Origin: Nguyenibacter vanlangensis
Lineage (GTDB): Bacteria > Pseudomonadota > Alphaproteobacteria > Acetobacterales > Acetobacteraceae
Assembly: GCF_038719015.1 (NCBI RefSeq)
Contig: NZ_CP152276.1
Coordinates: forward strand, 4,109,501-4,173,500
DNA: 64,000 bases
Reading direction: 5' to 3'
Each line of letters starts with the position of its first letter. Positions within the stretch are counted from its first letter, which is position 1. Position numbers and translations under genes: made by a program. Positions 37,987-45,324 of the stretch are shown here, piece after piece. The notes below the pieces were generated by a model. It made no database searches and was not told where the DNA came from. It saw nothing but the letters and a program-made list of their open reading frames with translations.

Positions 37987-39189
37987 TTATCGTGCGCGGA
38001 CCGCCGCCAGGCCGCGGTCCAGGTCGTCCTTCAGATCCATAATATCTTCCAGCCCGACGGAAAAGCGGATCACGCCGTCGGTGATGCCCAGCCGCGCGCG
38101 TTCCTCGGCGGTGATCTTCATGTGGGTGGTGGTCGCCGGATGGGTGACCATCGAACGGGCATCGCCCAGATTGTTCGAAATGGCGATCAGCCGCAGCGCG
38201 TTCATGAAGGCGAACGCCGCCGCCTTGCCGCCCGAGACCTCGAACGCCACCAGGGTCGAGCCGCCGCTCATCTGCCGGCGGGCCAGTTCATGCTGCGGGT
38301 GATCGGGCCGTCCGGGATAGAACACGCGCGCAATTCCCTCGGCCCCGGCCAGGTGATCGGCGACGGCGGCCGCGTTGCCGGTCATCGCCCCGACGCGCAG
38401 GGCCAGCGTCTCCAGCCCCTTCAGCATGACCCAGGCATTGAACGGTGACAATGCGTTGCCGGTATTGCGCGTAAAGGGCTGCAGCGTGTTGGCGATCCAG
38501 TCCTTGCGGCCCAGCACGGCCCCGCCCAGCACGCGGCCCTGGCCGTCAATATGCTTGGTACAGGAATAAACGACGACGTCCGCCCCCAGTTCCAGCGGCT
38601 TCTGCAGCAGCGGCGTGGCGAAGACATTGTCCACCACGACCAGCGCCCCGGCCCGGTGCGCCAGTTCGGCGATCGCGCTTATGTCCAGGATGTCCAGCAT
38701 CGGGTTCGACGGGCTTTCCAGCAGCACCGCCGCCGTCGGCCGGGACAGCGCGGCCTGCCAGGCCTCCAGGTCGCCCCCGTCGACGAACGCCGTCTCCACG
38801 CCATAGCGCGGCAGCAGGTTGGCGACGATCCAGTGGCACGACCCGAACAGGGCGCGCGACGCCACCACCCGGTCGCCGGCCTTGACGTGCGACAGCAGGG
38901 CCGACGATACGGCGCCCATTCCCGTCGACGTCGCGATGCAGGCCTCGGCGCCTTCCAGGTCGGCCAGGCGGCTTTCCAGCGCCGCGACCGTGGGATTGCC
39001 GAAGCGGCTATACTGGTAATGCGTCACGTCGCCGAGAAAGGTCGCCTCGGCCTGCTCGGCATCGTCGTAGACGAAGCCCGACGTCAGGAACATCGCCTCG
39101 CTCGTCTCGCCGAACGGCGTGCGCTCCAGCCCGGCATGCAGCAGGCGGGTCGCGGGGCGATAGGCAGGGGTGGTCGAATCGTTGCTCAT
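37987..39189 (-). CDS. metZ: O-succinylhomoserine sulfhydrylase
   Basis: A 400-residue PLP enzyme (Cys/Met metabolism family) that makes homocysteine from O-succinylhomoserine and sulfide. The PLP lysine lies in YSCTKHIDGQGR, and SRFGNPT plus TRNTGNALSPFNAW are the family's substrate-binding stretches. ATG 39189 gives a better spacing to GGGAG (39196-39200) than ATG 39192. Expression is controlled by a SAM-II riboswitch in the leader. cysK earlier in the window supplies the same sulfur pathway. Confidence 0.93.
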   Translation of the reverse strand: MSNDSTTPAYRPATRLLHAGLERTPFGETSEAMFLTSGFVYDDAEQAEATFLGDVTHYQYSRFGNPTVAALESRLADLEGAEACIATSTGMGAVSSALLSHVKAGDRVVASRALFGSCHWIVANLLPRYGVETAFVDGGDLEAWQAALSRPTAAVLLESPSNPMLDILDISAIAELAHRAGALVVVDNVFATPLLQKPLELGADVVVYSCTKHIDGQGRVLGGAVLGRKDWIANTLQPFTRNTGNALSPFNAWVMLKGLETLALRVGAMTGNAAAVADHLAGAEGIARVFYPGRPDHPQHELARRQMSGGSTLVAFEVSGGKAAAFAFMNALRLIAISNNLGDARSMVTHPATTTHMKITAEERARLGITDGVIRFSVGLEDIMDLKDDLDRGLAAVRAR

Positions 39190-39326
39190 CATGAGCTCCC
39201 GGGAACAGAATCGTCAGAAGGGCCGGGGCAGGGGGCGTCCGGTATCGAACCGATCCGGCCGTCCCGCGTCCCGACGCGGCAATCCGACCGTGGAAACCAT
39301 GACGCCCGCGGATTCTGGCGGAGTCA

Positions 39327-39384
39327 GGCCTCTTTAGCGCGTCTTTTTAACCTCGCCGCAAGCCGGCCGATCCAAATCACGAGG
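39327..39384 (-). promoter_or_regulatory. SAM-II riboswitch in the metZ leader
   Basis: Read on the minus strand, the leader shows P1 arms CCTCG (39384-39380) and CGAGG (39355-39351). Between and after them are the conserved SAM-II words: GTGATTTG, GGCTTGC, GTTAAA (as GGTTAAAAAG) and GCTAAAGAG. The spacing resembles the alphaproteobacterial metA/metZ element. SAM binding closes the pseudoknot and lowers metZ translation. It lies 138 bases before the start codon. Identification is by eye. Confidence 0.85.
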
Positions 39385-39478
39385 GCCCGCCGGACCGCGG
39401 TCCGCCAGACGTCTGGGTTATTGCGGATCGGGACAGGGCTCGTCAACCGTGCCGGCGGGCATGGGTCCGCCGGGTGGA

Positions 39479-39506
39479 TTGCATGCGCGGCGGCGCTGGG
39501 TTATAC
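39479..39506 (+). promoter_or_regulatory. Likely sigma-70 promoter of tRNA-Gly
   Basis: TTGCAT (39479-39484) and TTATAC (39501-39506) are 16 bases apart, and the -10 ends 13 bases before the mature tRNA 5' end. Confidence 0.55.
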
Positions 39507-39519
39507 GGACCGCAGCGCC

Positions 39520-39593
39520 GCGGGTGTAGTTCAATGGTAGAACGGCAGCTTCCCAAGCTGCATACGAGGGTTCGATTCCCTTCACCCGCTCCA
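39520..39593 (+). tRNA. tRNA-Gly (anticodon CCC)
   Basis: 74 bases including the encoded CCA. The acceptor stem GCGGGTG pairs with CACCCGC, the discriminator is T, and the anticodon stem GCAGC/GCTGC closes a TTCCCAA loop giving anticodon CCC. The T arm has GGGTTCGATTCCC. It reads GGG glycine codons. Such tRNA 3' ends are common integration sites; the accessory patch starts just after it. Confidence 0.96.
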
Positions 39594-39825
39594 TAGCATC
39601 TTCTGTGGATGTCCCACCGAGTTCAACAAAAGCTTGAAATCGTGGGAAAATGATTCGGTCGGATTCCGCCGGCCTCCAGGGAGAGCGCCCTGCAGCGCCG
39701 CGATTTAAGGCCCTCGTCGCACTGCCGGTGAAAGGACGCCGCTCGATCCGGTTTCACGGTCGTTGCGGCACCTGACTGTTGTCCTTGCGATCGTTCGGGC
39801 GACGTCCGGTCCGATGGCAGAATGG

Positions 39826-40249
39826 TCACGCGGGGGCGATCAGCCTCAATGTCGGGAAATATGTACGGTAGCGCGCCACATCGCGGGTCAGCAATTCTTA
39901 TCCGGCGATGGCGGCGTGGGCCCCGATGAAGAGGTCCGGCAAGGGGGATCGTTTCGCACCGCCACGCCGTTTATAGGCGAGGAAGGACTTGCCCGCGAGA
40001 AAAGCCGCTTCGTAGGGAGGGTCCTCCCGGTCGAACAGGGTCCGGGGAAGGGCAGCCTCGAGGTCTTCGATACGGGAATAGCGGATCGAGACCTCGGCAT
40101 AGACGATCGGGGGCATAGACGATCGGGTTGATGACCGGACGCGAGCGGTCGGCGGCGCGCGCGACGGCGTCGGCCGACCATTCAAACCACCGATCGTCTT
40201 CCGTCATGATGTCGAGCAGGACATTGGCATCGACCAGGACCGATGTCAT
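39826..40249 (-). pseudogene. vapC: VapC PIN-domain toxin, inactivated by a duplication and a nonsense codon
   Basis: VapC toxins are PIN-domain ribonucleases that cleave tRNA or rRNA. The N terminus is intact (MTSVLVDANVLLDI, first catalytic Asp). After ~46 codons an exact 16-base tandem duplication (40096-40111 and 40112-40127) shifts the frame. Deleting one copy restores PVINPIVYAEVSIRYSRIEDL and the rest of the PIN domain. In that restored frame TAA at 39898-39900 interrupts IAG-[stop]-ELLTRDVARYRTYFP; the ancestral codon was probably Tyr. The repaired gene would have 135 residues and stop at 39826. The gene abuts vapB with no gap. Confidence 0.9.
40096..40127 (-). repeat. 16-bp perfect tandem duplication in vapC
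   Basis: Two identical 16-base copies, head to tail. One unit is needed for the conserved PIN-domain sequence, so the second is a recent slippage product that shifts the frame. Confidence 0.95.
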
Positions 40250-40483
40250 TCAGTCGCGCCGGGTCAGAGCCATGATGGCGTCGGTGCTCATGGACACGTC
40301 ACCCCGGCCGCGCAGATGCGCGACAAGCCTCGCGCCGCGTGTGTCGCCGTGGCGAGGCGTGGCGCGTATCAGGCGTACGCCCTCGCCGTCGAACTCGAAA
40401 TCGACGTCGGTATGCGGCAATAGCCCAGCTTTCTCGCGAATTTCGGCCGGAATGGTGACCTGTCCCTTGGAGGTAATGCGCAT
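40250..40483 (-). CDS. vapB: VapB/AbrB-type antitoxin
   Basis: A 77-residue SpoVT/AbrB (MazE-like) DNA-binding antitoxin. The N-terminal MRITSKGQVTIPAEIREKAG is the swapped-hairpin DNA-binding signature, and the C-terminal ~30 residues would wrap the toxin. The stop TGA (40250-40252) touches the vapC start. GGAG precedes the ATG. It is intact although its toxin is broken, so it is probably a relic or a regulator only. Confidence 0.9.
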   Translation of the reverse strand: MRITSKGQVTIPAEIREKAGLLPHTDVDFEFDGEGVRLIRATPRHGDTRGARLVAHLRGRGDVSMSTDAIMALTRRD

Positions 40484-40500
40484 GACCGGATCTCCATACT

Positions 40501-40514
40501 CTTACTGAAGTAAG
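40501..40514 (-). promoter_or_regulatory. Inverted repeat before vapB, likely autoregulation operator
   Basis: CTTAC (40501-40505) and GTAAG (40510-40514) are perfect inverted arms separated by TGAA, 18 bases upstream of the vapB start codon. Antitoxins of this family commonly bind such sites over their own promoter. Confidence 0.5.
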
Positions 40515-40609
40515 AAATCCGCCTCTCTTGCGCAAGGACTGCCTTGAGTCGGGGGCATGGTGGCGCAGTAGCGCGGTGCACGCGCCAGGCGGTGCGCGAT
40601 GACGCGCGG

Positions 40610-41194
40610 TCAGTGCTGCGCGTGCGGGTGCGTCTTCTGGAATTGCTCGATCGATTGGCGCAAATCGTCCGTCCCGGCCGCCCGCATCGTGTCGCGATAG
40701 GCCGTGCCGCCCCATACCCACCGGTCGGTCCCGTTGATGATCAGGTCGTGCATGCCGCCATGCGTCCGGCGCGACAGTGAAACCGGGCCGCTGACCGAAT
40801 CCAGCACCTTGACCCAATCCTGCTGCCCCTTGCGCAGATAGACCGACGTCGAACAGCCCGCCGACCCGCACAGGGCGGCCGATTGCAACTGCACGAACAG
40901 CGCGACCTCGCCCGCCCGGGTCGAAAGTGGGGCCGAGCCCACCAGTACCACGGGCGTGTCGCCCCGCTTCGCCGCCGCGTTCAGGTCGGATGCGCTGAGG
41001 CTGCGCGCGGTCCGGTCCAGCACGCTGCCCGGCTGCTGGGTCAGCGAGACCGGGCCGCCCGTCATGGCCTGGCGATGCGTCACATGGCCGGACGCGGCCG
41101 CGCTGCCCGATGCAAGCAACAGCGGCGCCAGCAGCAGCATCGCCGCAGGGAACGCGGGCAGGATCGCAAGGGTGTGACGGGGCGGGCGGTTCAT
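40610..41194 (-). CDS. Exported protein of unknown function
   Basis: A 194-residue protein with a signal peptide (hydrophobic 8-33, cut near ASA or AAA). The mature part contains a beta-rich pattern (VVLVGSAPLSTRAGEVALFVQLQSAALCG...CSTSVYLRKGQQDWVKVLD) with two close cysteines that probably form a disulfide. This suggests a periplasmic or surface protein. No family is recognised. It is divergent from the next gene pair across a 226-base gap with palindromic repeats. Confidence 0.65.
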   Translation of the reverse strand: MNRPPRHTLAILPAFPAAMLLLAPLLLASGSAAASGHVTHRQAMTGGPVSLTQQPGSVLDRTARSLSASDLNAAAKRGDTPVVLVGSAPLSTRAGEVALFVQLQSAALCGSAGCSTSVYLRKGQQDWVKVLDSVSGPVSLSRRTHGGMHDLIINGTDRWVWGGTAYRDTMRAAGTDDLRQSIEQFQKTHPHAQH

Positions 41195-41290
41195 GCGACA
41201 AGGTTCCGTCGGTTCGCGTCGGCCGGCCGACGGGCCGCCGGCCGGGATCGGCCGGGGGCGGCCAAGGTCAGATTACCCCGGATTGGCTGC

Positions 41291-41392
41291 CGGGCGGCAG
41301 ACCACTAAAATTATTGTCTTATCCGGTGTCCACCGTGAATCCGACATCCGGCGGATTTCGGAATCCCGATTCGGAATTCCGATTTGGGGCGC
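41291..41392 (+). repeat. Palindromic intergenic repeat, copy 1
   Basis: An AT-richer stretch with several short inverted repeats, including CTGCCGGGCGGCAG near 41288-41301 and TCGGAATTCCGA near 41371-41382. It contains the word ACTAAAATTATTG and, about 50 bases on, TTTCGGAATC. Similar words in the same order occur after the adenosine deaminase gene (copy 2). No gene is seen here. Confidence 0.5.
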
Positions 41393-41420
41393 CGGGCGGA
41401 TCGGAGCGGAGTTGCGACAC

Positions 41421-41642
41421 ATGAACCAGGCTGAACGGACGCGGCCGGGCCTCTATCGGCATTACAAGGGCGGGCTGTACACGCTGATCTGCGTCGGCCG
41501 CCATTCCGAGACCGAGGAATGGCTCGTCACCTATCGCAGCGAGGCGCGCGGCGATTACTGGGTCCGGCCGCTGGCCATGTGGGTCGAGGACGTGGACGGC
41601 CTGCCGCGCTTCCAGCCGATCGATACGCCGGACCAGTCATAG
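41421..41642 (+). CDS. DUF1653 family small protein
   Basis: A 73-residue cytoplasmic protein matching the DUF1653 pattern: PGLYRHYKGGLYTLICVGRHSETEEWLVTYRS followed by WVRPLAMWVEDV. The family is common and has no known function. ATG 41421 has a GGAG-like site nine bases upstream. It is placed 71 bases before the adenosine deaminase gene, same strand. Confidence 0.82.
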   Translation: MNQAERTRPGLYRHYKGGLYTLICVGRHSETEEWLVTYRSEARGDYWVRPLAMWVEDVDGLPRFQPIDTPDQS

Positions 41643-41713
41643 CGTCCTGCCCGGCCACGCCGTCGTTCTTTCAGGCTGTTGCCTTTTGGAAACGGCCGCA
41701 GCACCATCGCCGC

Positions 41714-43312
41714 ATGGTCCGATCCGTCTTCGTCTCCCGTCTTGCCGTCTTTTGTCTCGCCGCCGGCCTGACCGTCTTGCCGGCCGTCCCCCCGGCGGCG
41801 GGCGCGGCCGAGCCGCCCGATCCCGCCGCCGCGGCCTTCACGCGTCTTCGCCAGGATCCGGCCCGGCTGGACGCGGTGCTGCGCGCCCTGCCCAAGGGGG
41901 CGGACCTGCACAACCATCTGGCCGGCGCCGTCTATGCCGAGAACATGTTGGACTGGGCCGCACGGGACGGGCTGTGCGTCGCCCCCGCCCAGGGGCGGAT
42001 CCTGGCGGACAAATGCGCCCCCGGGCCCGAATCGGGCCGGGTGCCCGCTGCCGACCTGGCGGCGCATCCCGACCTGCGGGCCGACATGATCGACGCCCTG
42101 TCGATGCGCGATTACGTACCTACGCCGGCCGACCGGTCCGGCCATGACCATTTCTTCGCGACCTTCGCCCGGTTCGGGCCCGCGCAGGCGGCGCATGACG
42201 GCGACATGCTGGCCGAAGCCGTCGCCCGCGCCGCCGAGGACCATGTCCTGTATCTGGAACTGATGATCTCGCCGCAGCTTGGCCCGGTCGCCGATCTGGG
42301 ATCGCGTTTCGTGCTGCAGGGGGACGGTTTCGCCGATGCCGACCGGGCCATCGCGCCCGCCCTGCCGGCCCTGGTCGCCGCCGCCCGGCATCAGGCCGAT
42401 GCGATGGAATCGCGCATGCGGGCCGTCCTGCAATGCGGCACGCAGGCGGCGCATCCCGGCTGCGGGGTTACGGTCCGCTATCTGTACCAGACCATCCGCA
42501 CCATGCCGCCCGCCATGGTCTTTCCGCAGCTCGATTTCGGCTATGCCCTGGTCAAGGCCGATCCGCGTTTCGTCGGCATCAATATCGTGGCGCCGGAAGA
42601 CGACGCGGTGGCGATGCGCGATTACGGCCTGCATATGCGCATGTTCGGCTGGCTGGCCCGTCGCGACCCGCAGGTGCGCCTGTCGCTGCATGCCGGCGAA
42701 CTGGCGCCGGGGCTGGTCCCGCCCGAAGGGCTGCGCTTTCATATCCGCCAGGCGGTCGAAATCGCCGGCGCCCGCCGCATCGGCCATGGCGTGGACATTC
42801 TGCACGAGGACGACCCCGACGGGCTGATGGCCGAGATGGCCCGCCGTCGCGTCATGGTGGAAATCAACCTGACCAGCAATGACGTCATTCTCGGTGTCGC
42901 GGGGGCCGCGCACCCGTTCAACGCCTATCGCGCCGCCGGCGTGCCCGTCGCCCTGTCGACGGATGACGAGGGCGTGTCGCGCATCGACCTGACCCACGAA
43001 TACGCGCGCGCGGCCGCGACCTATCAGCTCGATTACGCGGCGCTGCGCGACCTGTCGCGCAGCGGCCTGGAATACGCGTTCCTGCCCGGCGACAGCCTGT
43101 GGGCGCGGACCCGTCCCTTCCGCATGGTGGCGGCCTGTGCCGCCACGCCGTCCGGTCCCGTCCCTGCGGGCGGCGCCTGCCATGATTTCCTGGCGCACAG
43201 TCAGAAGGCCCGCCTGCAATGGACATTGGAGGCACGGCTGCATGCATTCGAGACCGGCATGATCCGCCAGGCCGCGCTGATGGACGGCCATGCGCAATCC
43301 GCCGGGCAATGA
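41714..43312 (+). CDS. Exported adenosine deaminase-like protein
   Basis: A 532-residue protein with an N-terminal signal peptide (~1-32) and a large adenosine-deaminase TIM barrel. Zinc and catalytic motifs are DLHNHLAG (His66, His68), LHAGE, RIGHGVD and the STDDEG aspartates. At this length, and exported, it resembles the secreted ADGF/CECR1-like branch rather than the ~340-residue cytoplasmic Add. It should turn adenosine into inosine in the periplasm. The downstream NUP-family gene fits a purine-scavenging role. ATG 41714 is at the signal peptide start; no strong ribosome binding site is seen. Confidence 0.85.
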   Translation: MVRSVFVSRLAVFCLAAGLTVLPAVPPAAGAAEPPDPAAAAFTRLRQDPARLDAVLRALPKGADLHNHLAGAVYAENMLDWAARDGLCVAPAQGRILADKCAPGPESGRVPAADLAAHPDLRADMIDALSMRDYVPTPADRSGHDHFFATFARFGPAQAAHDGDMLAEAVARAAEDHVLYLELMISPQLGPVADLGSRFVLQGDGFADADRAIAPALPALVAAARHQADAMESRMRAVLQCGTQAAHPGCGVTVRYLYQTIRTMPPAMVFPQLDFGYALVKADPRFVGINIVAPEDDAVAMRDYGLHMRMFGWLARRDPQVRLSLHAGELAPGLVPPEGLRFHIRQAVEIAGARRIGHGVDILHEDDPDGLMAEMARRRVMVEINLTSNDVILGVAGAAHPFNAYRAAGVPVALSTDDEGVSRIDLTHEYARAAATYQLDYAALRDLSRSGLEYAFLPGDSLWARTRPFRMVAACAATPSGPVPAGGACHDFLAHSQKARLQWTLEARLHAFETGMIRQAALMDGHAQSAGQ

Positions 43313-43317
43313 TTCCC

Positions 43318-43426
43318 TAGTGGCCTGCCCGAGAAACTCTTGTGAGAATTTCTCGGACCAGCAGGCTACTAAAGTATTGATTCTAGTGTCTTTCGATTCC
43401 AAAATTCGCTTGCGAATTTCGGAATC
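43318..43426 (+). repeat. Palindromic intergenic repeat, copy 2 (two hairpins)
   Basis: Hairpin A has outer arms TAGTGGCCTGC and GCAGGCTACTA (43318-43328, 43361-43371) with inner CCGAGAAA / TTTCTCGG. Hairpin B has 14-base arms 43395-43408 and 43413-43426 with one mismatch. It shares ACTAAAGTATTG and TTTCGGAATC words with copy 1 and fills the 142-base gap between the deaminase and NUP genes. Confidence 0.75.
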
Positions 43427-43454
43427 AGGACAGTTGGGCAATGAAAAGAAACGC

Positions 43455-44576
43455 ATGACGATGCCATTACGCTTCCCGCGCCTATCCCTCTCGCGTCGCC
43501 TGTCCGGCGCGGTCGCCGGCCTTGCCCTTGCCTGGGGCTTGGCGGCCTCGGCGCCGGCGTACGCCGCGCAGATTCCCGTCCGCGTCGTGGTCGTCACGAC
43601 GTTCGAGATCGGCAAGGATACCGGCGACATGCCGGGCGAATTCCAGACCTGGGTGGAAAAGCTGCCGCTGAAGCAGGTCCTGCCGGCGCCGGGCACCTGG
43701 CATGGGGTCATGCGCTACAACCCCGGCCTGCAGGTCCTGGGCATCGCCAGCGGCGAGGGGCCGGAACACATGGCTTCGGCGATCACCGCGCTGGTGCTCG
43801 ATCCGCGCTTCGACCTGCGCCATGCCTATTTCGTGCTGGCGGGGATCGCGGGGATCGATCCGAATTTCGGCCCGGTCGGCGCGGCGGTCTGGGCGCCGCG
43901 CGTCATCAATGGCGGCCTGGCCCACGCGATCGACGCGCGGGAAATCCCGCCGGACTGGCCGGACGGCTATACGCCGGTCCAGGGCAGCACGCCCGACGAG
44001 CGGCCCGTGCCGCCGCTGCATTCGCTGTCGGGCGACATGGCCTATACGTTCAATCCTGCCCTGGTGCGCTGGGCCTATGACCTGACGCGGCAGGTGGCGC
44101 TGCCGGACACGCCGGCGCTGCAGGCGATCCGCGCGCGCTACGCGGGTTATCCCCGGGCGCAGAAGCCGCCCGCCGTGCTGCTGGGCGACACCCTGTCCAG
44201 CGAGACGTTCTGGGTGGGCGCGCGGATGAATCGCTGGGCCGAGCGCTGGGTGGCATATTGGACCGCCGGACAGGGCGTATTCGCCACCACGGCCGAAGAG
44301 GATGTGGGCTTCATGCAGGCCCTGACCCTGCAGGCCCAGGCCGGGCGGGTGGATCCGGATCGCGTGCTGGTGCTGCGCACCGCCAGCAATTTCGACATGC
44401 CGCCGCCCGGCCAGACCGCCGCCGCTCTGCTGAAATCCGAAGCGAGCGAGGGCGGCTATTCCGGCTATCTACCGTCGATCGACGCGGCCTATCGGGTCGG
44501 CAGCGTGGTGGTGCGCGAACTGGCCCTGCATTGGGACCGCTACGGCGCGCGCACGCCCGGAACGCCGGTCAAATAG
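43455..44576 (+). CDS. Exported NUP-family purine nucleoside protein
   Basis: A 373-residue protein of the NUP (purine nucleoside permease) family, which shares the fold of nucleoside phosphorylases. A Sec signal peptide (~1-38, APAYAA) precedes IPVRVVVVTTFEIGKDTGDMPGE. Conserved GIASGEGPEHMASAITAL and FVLAGIAGIDPNFG glycine motifs follow. Being soluble and exported, it more likely binds or phosphorolyses nucleosides in the periplasm than transports them itself. It follows the adenosine deaminase gene, and palindromic repeats lie on both sides. Confidence 0.85.
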   Translation: MTMPLRFPRLSLSRRLSGAVAGLALAWGLAASAPAYAAQIPVRVVVVTTFEIGKDTGDMPGEFQTWVEKLPLKQVLPAPGTWHGVMRYNPGLQVLGIASGEGPEHMASAITALVLDPRFDLRHAYFVLAGIAGIDPNFGPVGAAVWAPRVINGGLAHAIDAREIPPDWPDGYTPVQGSTPDERPVPPLHSLSGDMAYTFNPALVRWAYDLTRQVALPDTPALQAIRARYAGYPRAQKPPAVLLGDTLSSETFWVGARMNRWAERWVAYWTAGQGVFATTAEEDVGFMQALTLQAQAGRVDPDRVLVLRTASNFDMPPPGQTAAALLKSEASEGGYSGYLPSIDAAYRVGSVVVRELALHWDRYGARTPGTPVK

Positions 44577-44588
44577 GACAGGCCGGGA

Positions 44589-44632
44589 CTAGAGTCGTAT
44601 CCGTTCACACTGGTTCACGGATACGGCTCTAG
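44589..44632 (+). repeat. Intergenic palindrome after the NUP gene
   Basis: 16-base arms 44589-44604 and 44617-44632 match at 15 positions, with a 12-base loop. No U tract; it could act as a terminator by its stem alone. Confidence 0.75.
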
Positions 44633-44646
44633 ATCATTGTTTTGGC

Positions 44647-44693
44647 GAGCATCTTTATCCGATCAGATGATTCCATCTGATCGGATGATGCTC
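44647..44693 (+). repeat. Second intergenic palindrome after the NUP gene
   Basis: Arms GAGCATC...ATCCGATCAGATG (44647-44669, with a 3-base bulge) and CATCTGATCGGATGATGCTC (44674-44693) form a 20-bp hairpin with a 4-base loop. Its right foot ends eight bases before the convergent lipoprotein stop. The pattern looks like a dispersed repeat of this genome. Confidence 0.8.
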
Positions 44694-44700
44694 TAAACAC

Positions 44701-45324
44701 CTAGCGGGGCCAGCTTGCCACGATCCGCGCGGCTAGCTGGTCCAGCACCGCTTCCGTCAGGCGGGCCGTATCGTCATCGGTCGCCGCCGATCCGTCGCGC
44801 GTGACGAAGGCGCGCTGATGCAGGATCGGCGCCCGCGGATCGTGCGGAATGATCGACCAGTCCGCATCCAGCGACGCCGTCCCGTCGCGGGTGACGTCCA
44901 GGCGGCTGACATTCACCGCCAGCCGCCAGGCCGCGGGCAGCACCTGCGGCTGGTCAGTCACGAACAGGTCGCTGCGTGCCTGGCCCAGCCGGGCGGTGAT
45001 CAGGTCGGTCGCTCCCAGCGACAGCCGGCTGGCCCAGCGCCCCCGGTCGCTGCGCAGGATCCGGTTGCCCGTGCGCACCACCAGGTCCTGCCCGTCCAGA
45101 TAGTCCGGCAGCACGACCCGATCCACCGTGACCGTCCTGGCGGCGGGGCCGACGGGGCCCGCCGGCTGGGCGCCCGCCGCGATGGCCGGGGCGCCCAGCG
45201 TATAGAAGCGCACCGGCGGCGACGCGCAGCCCGCCGGCAGCAGCCCCGCCAACGCCAGCCCAACCAGCGCGGCCAGGAAAGCGGGCGGCCATGAAGCCGC
45301 GCGGCGGCACTCTCGGATCGTCAT
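44701..45324 (-). CDS. MCE-transport auxiliary lipoprotein (PqiC-like)
   Basis: A 207-residue lipoprotein. The leader ends LLPAGCASPP (lipid-anchor cysteine ~33), and the domain with RFYTLGAP...VTVDRVVLPDYLDGQDLVVR matches the ABC-type transport auxiliary/PqiC family. It probably sits at the outer membrane and receives lipid or stabilises the MCE bridge. It is the last of four coupled genes: its ATG overlaps the MCE gene's stop as ATGA (45321-45324). Confidence 0.87.
   Translation of the reverse strand: MTIRECRRAASWPPAFLAALVGLALAGLLPAGCASPPVRFYTLGAPAIAAGAQPAGPVGPAARTVTVDRVVLPDYLDGQDLVVRTGNRILRSDRGRWASRLSLGATDLITARLGQARSDLFVTDQPQVLPAAWRLAVNVSRLDVTRDGTASLDADWSIIPHDPRAPILHQRAFVTRDGSAATDDDTARLTEAVLDQLAARIVASWPR

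Noticed and set aside
39623..39829. A 68-codon minus-strand frame after tRNA-Gly
   Set aside because: No ribosome binding site and no recognisable domain; its end (NHFPTISSFC) hints at old transposon DNA but I cannot support that.
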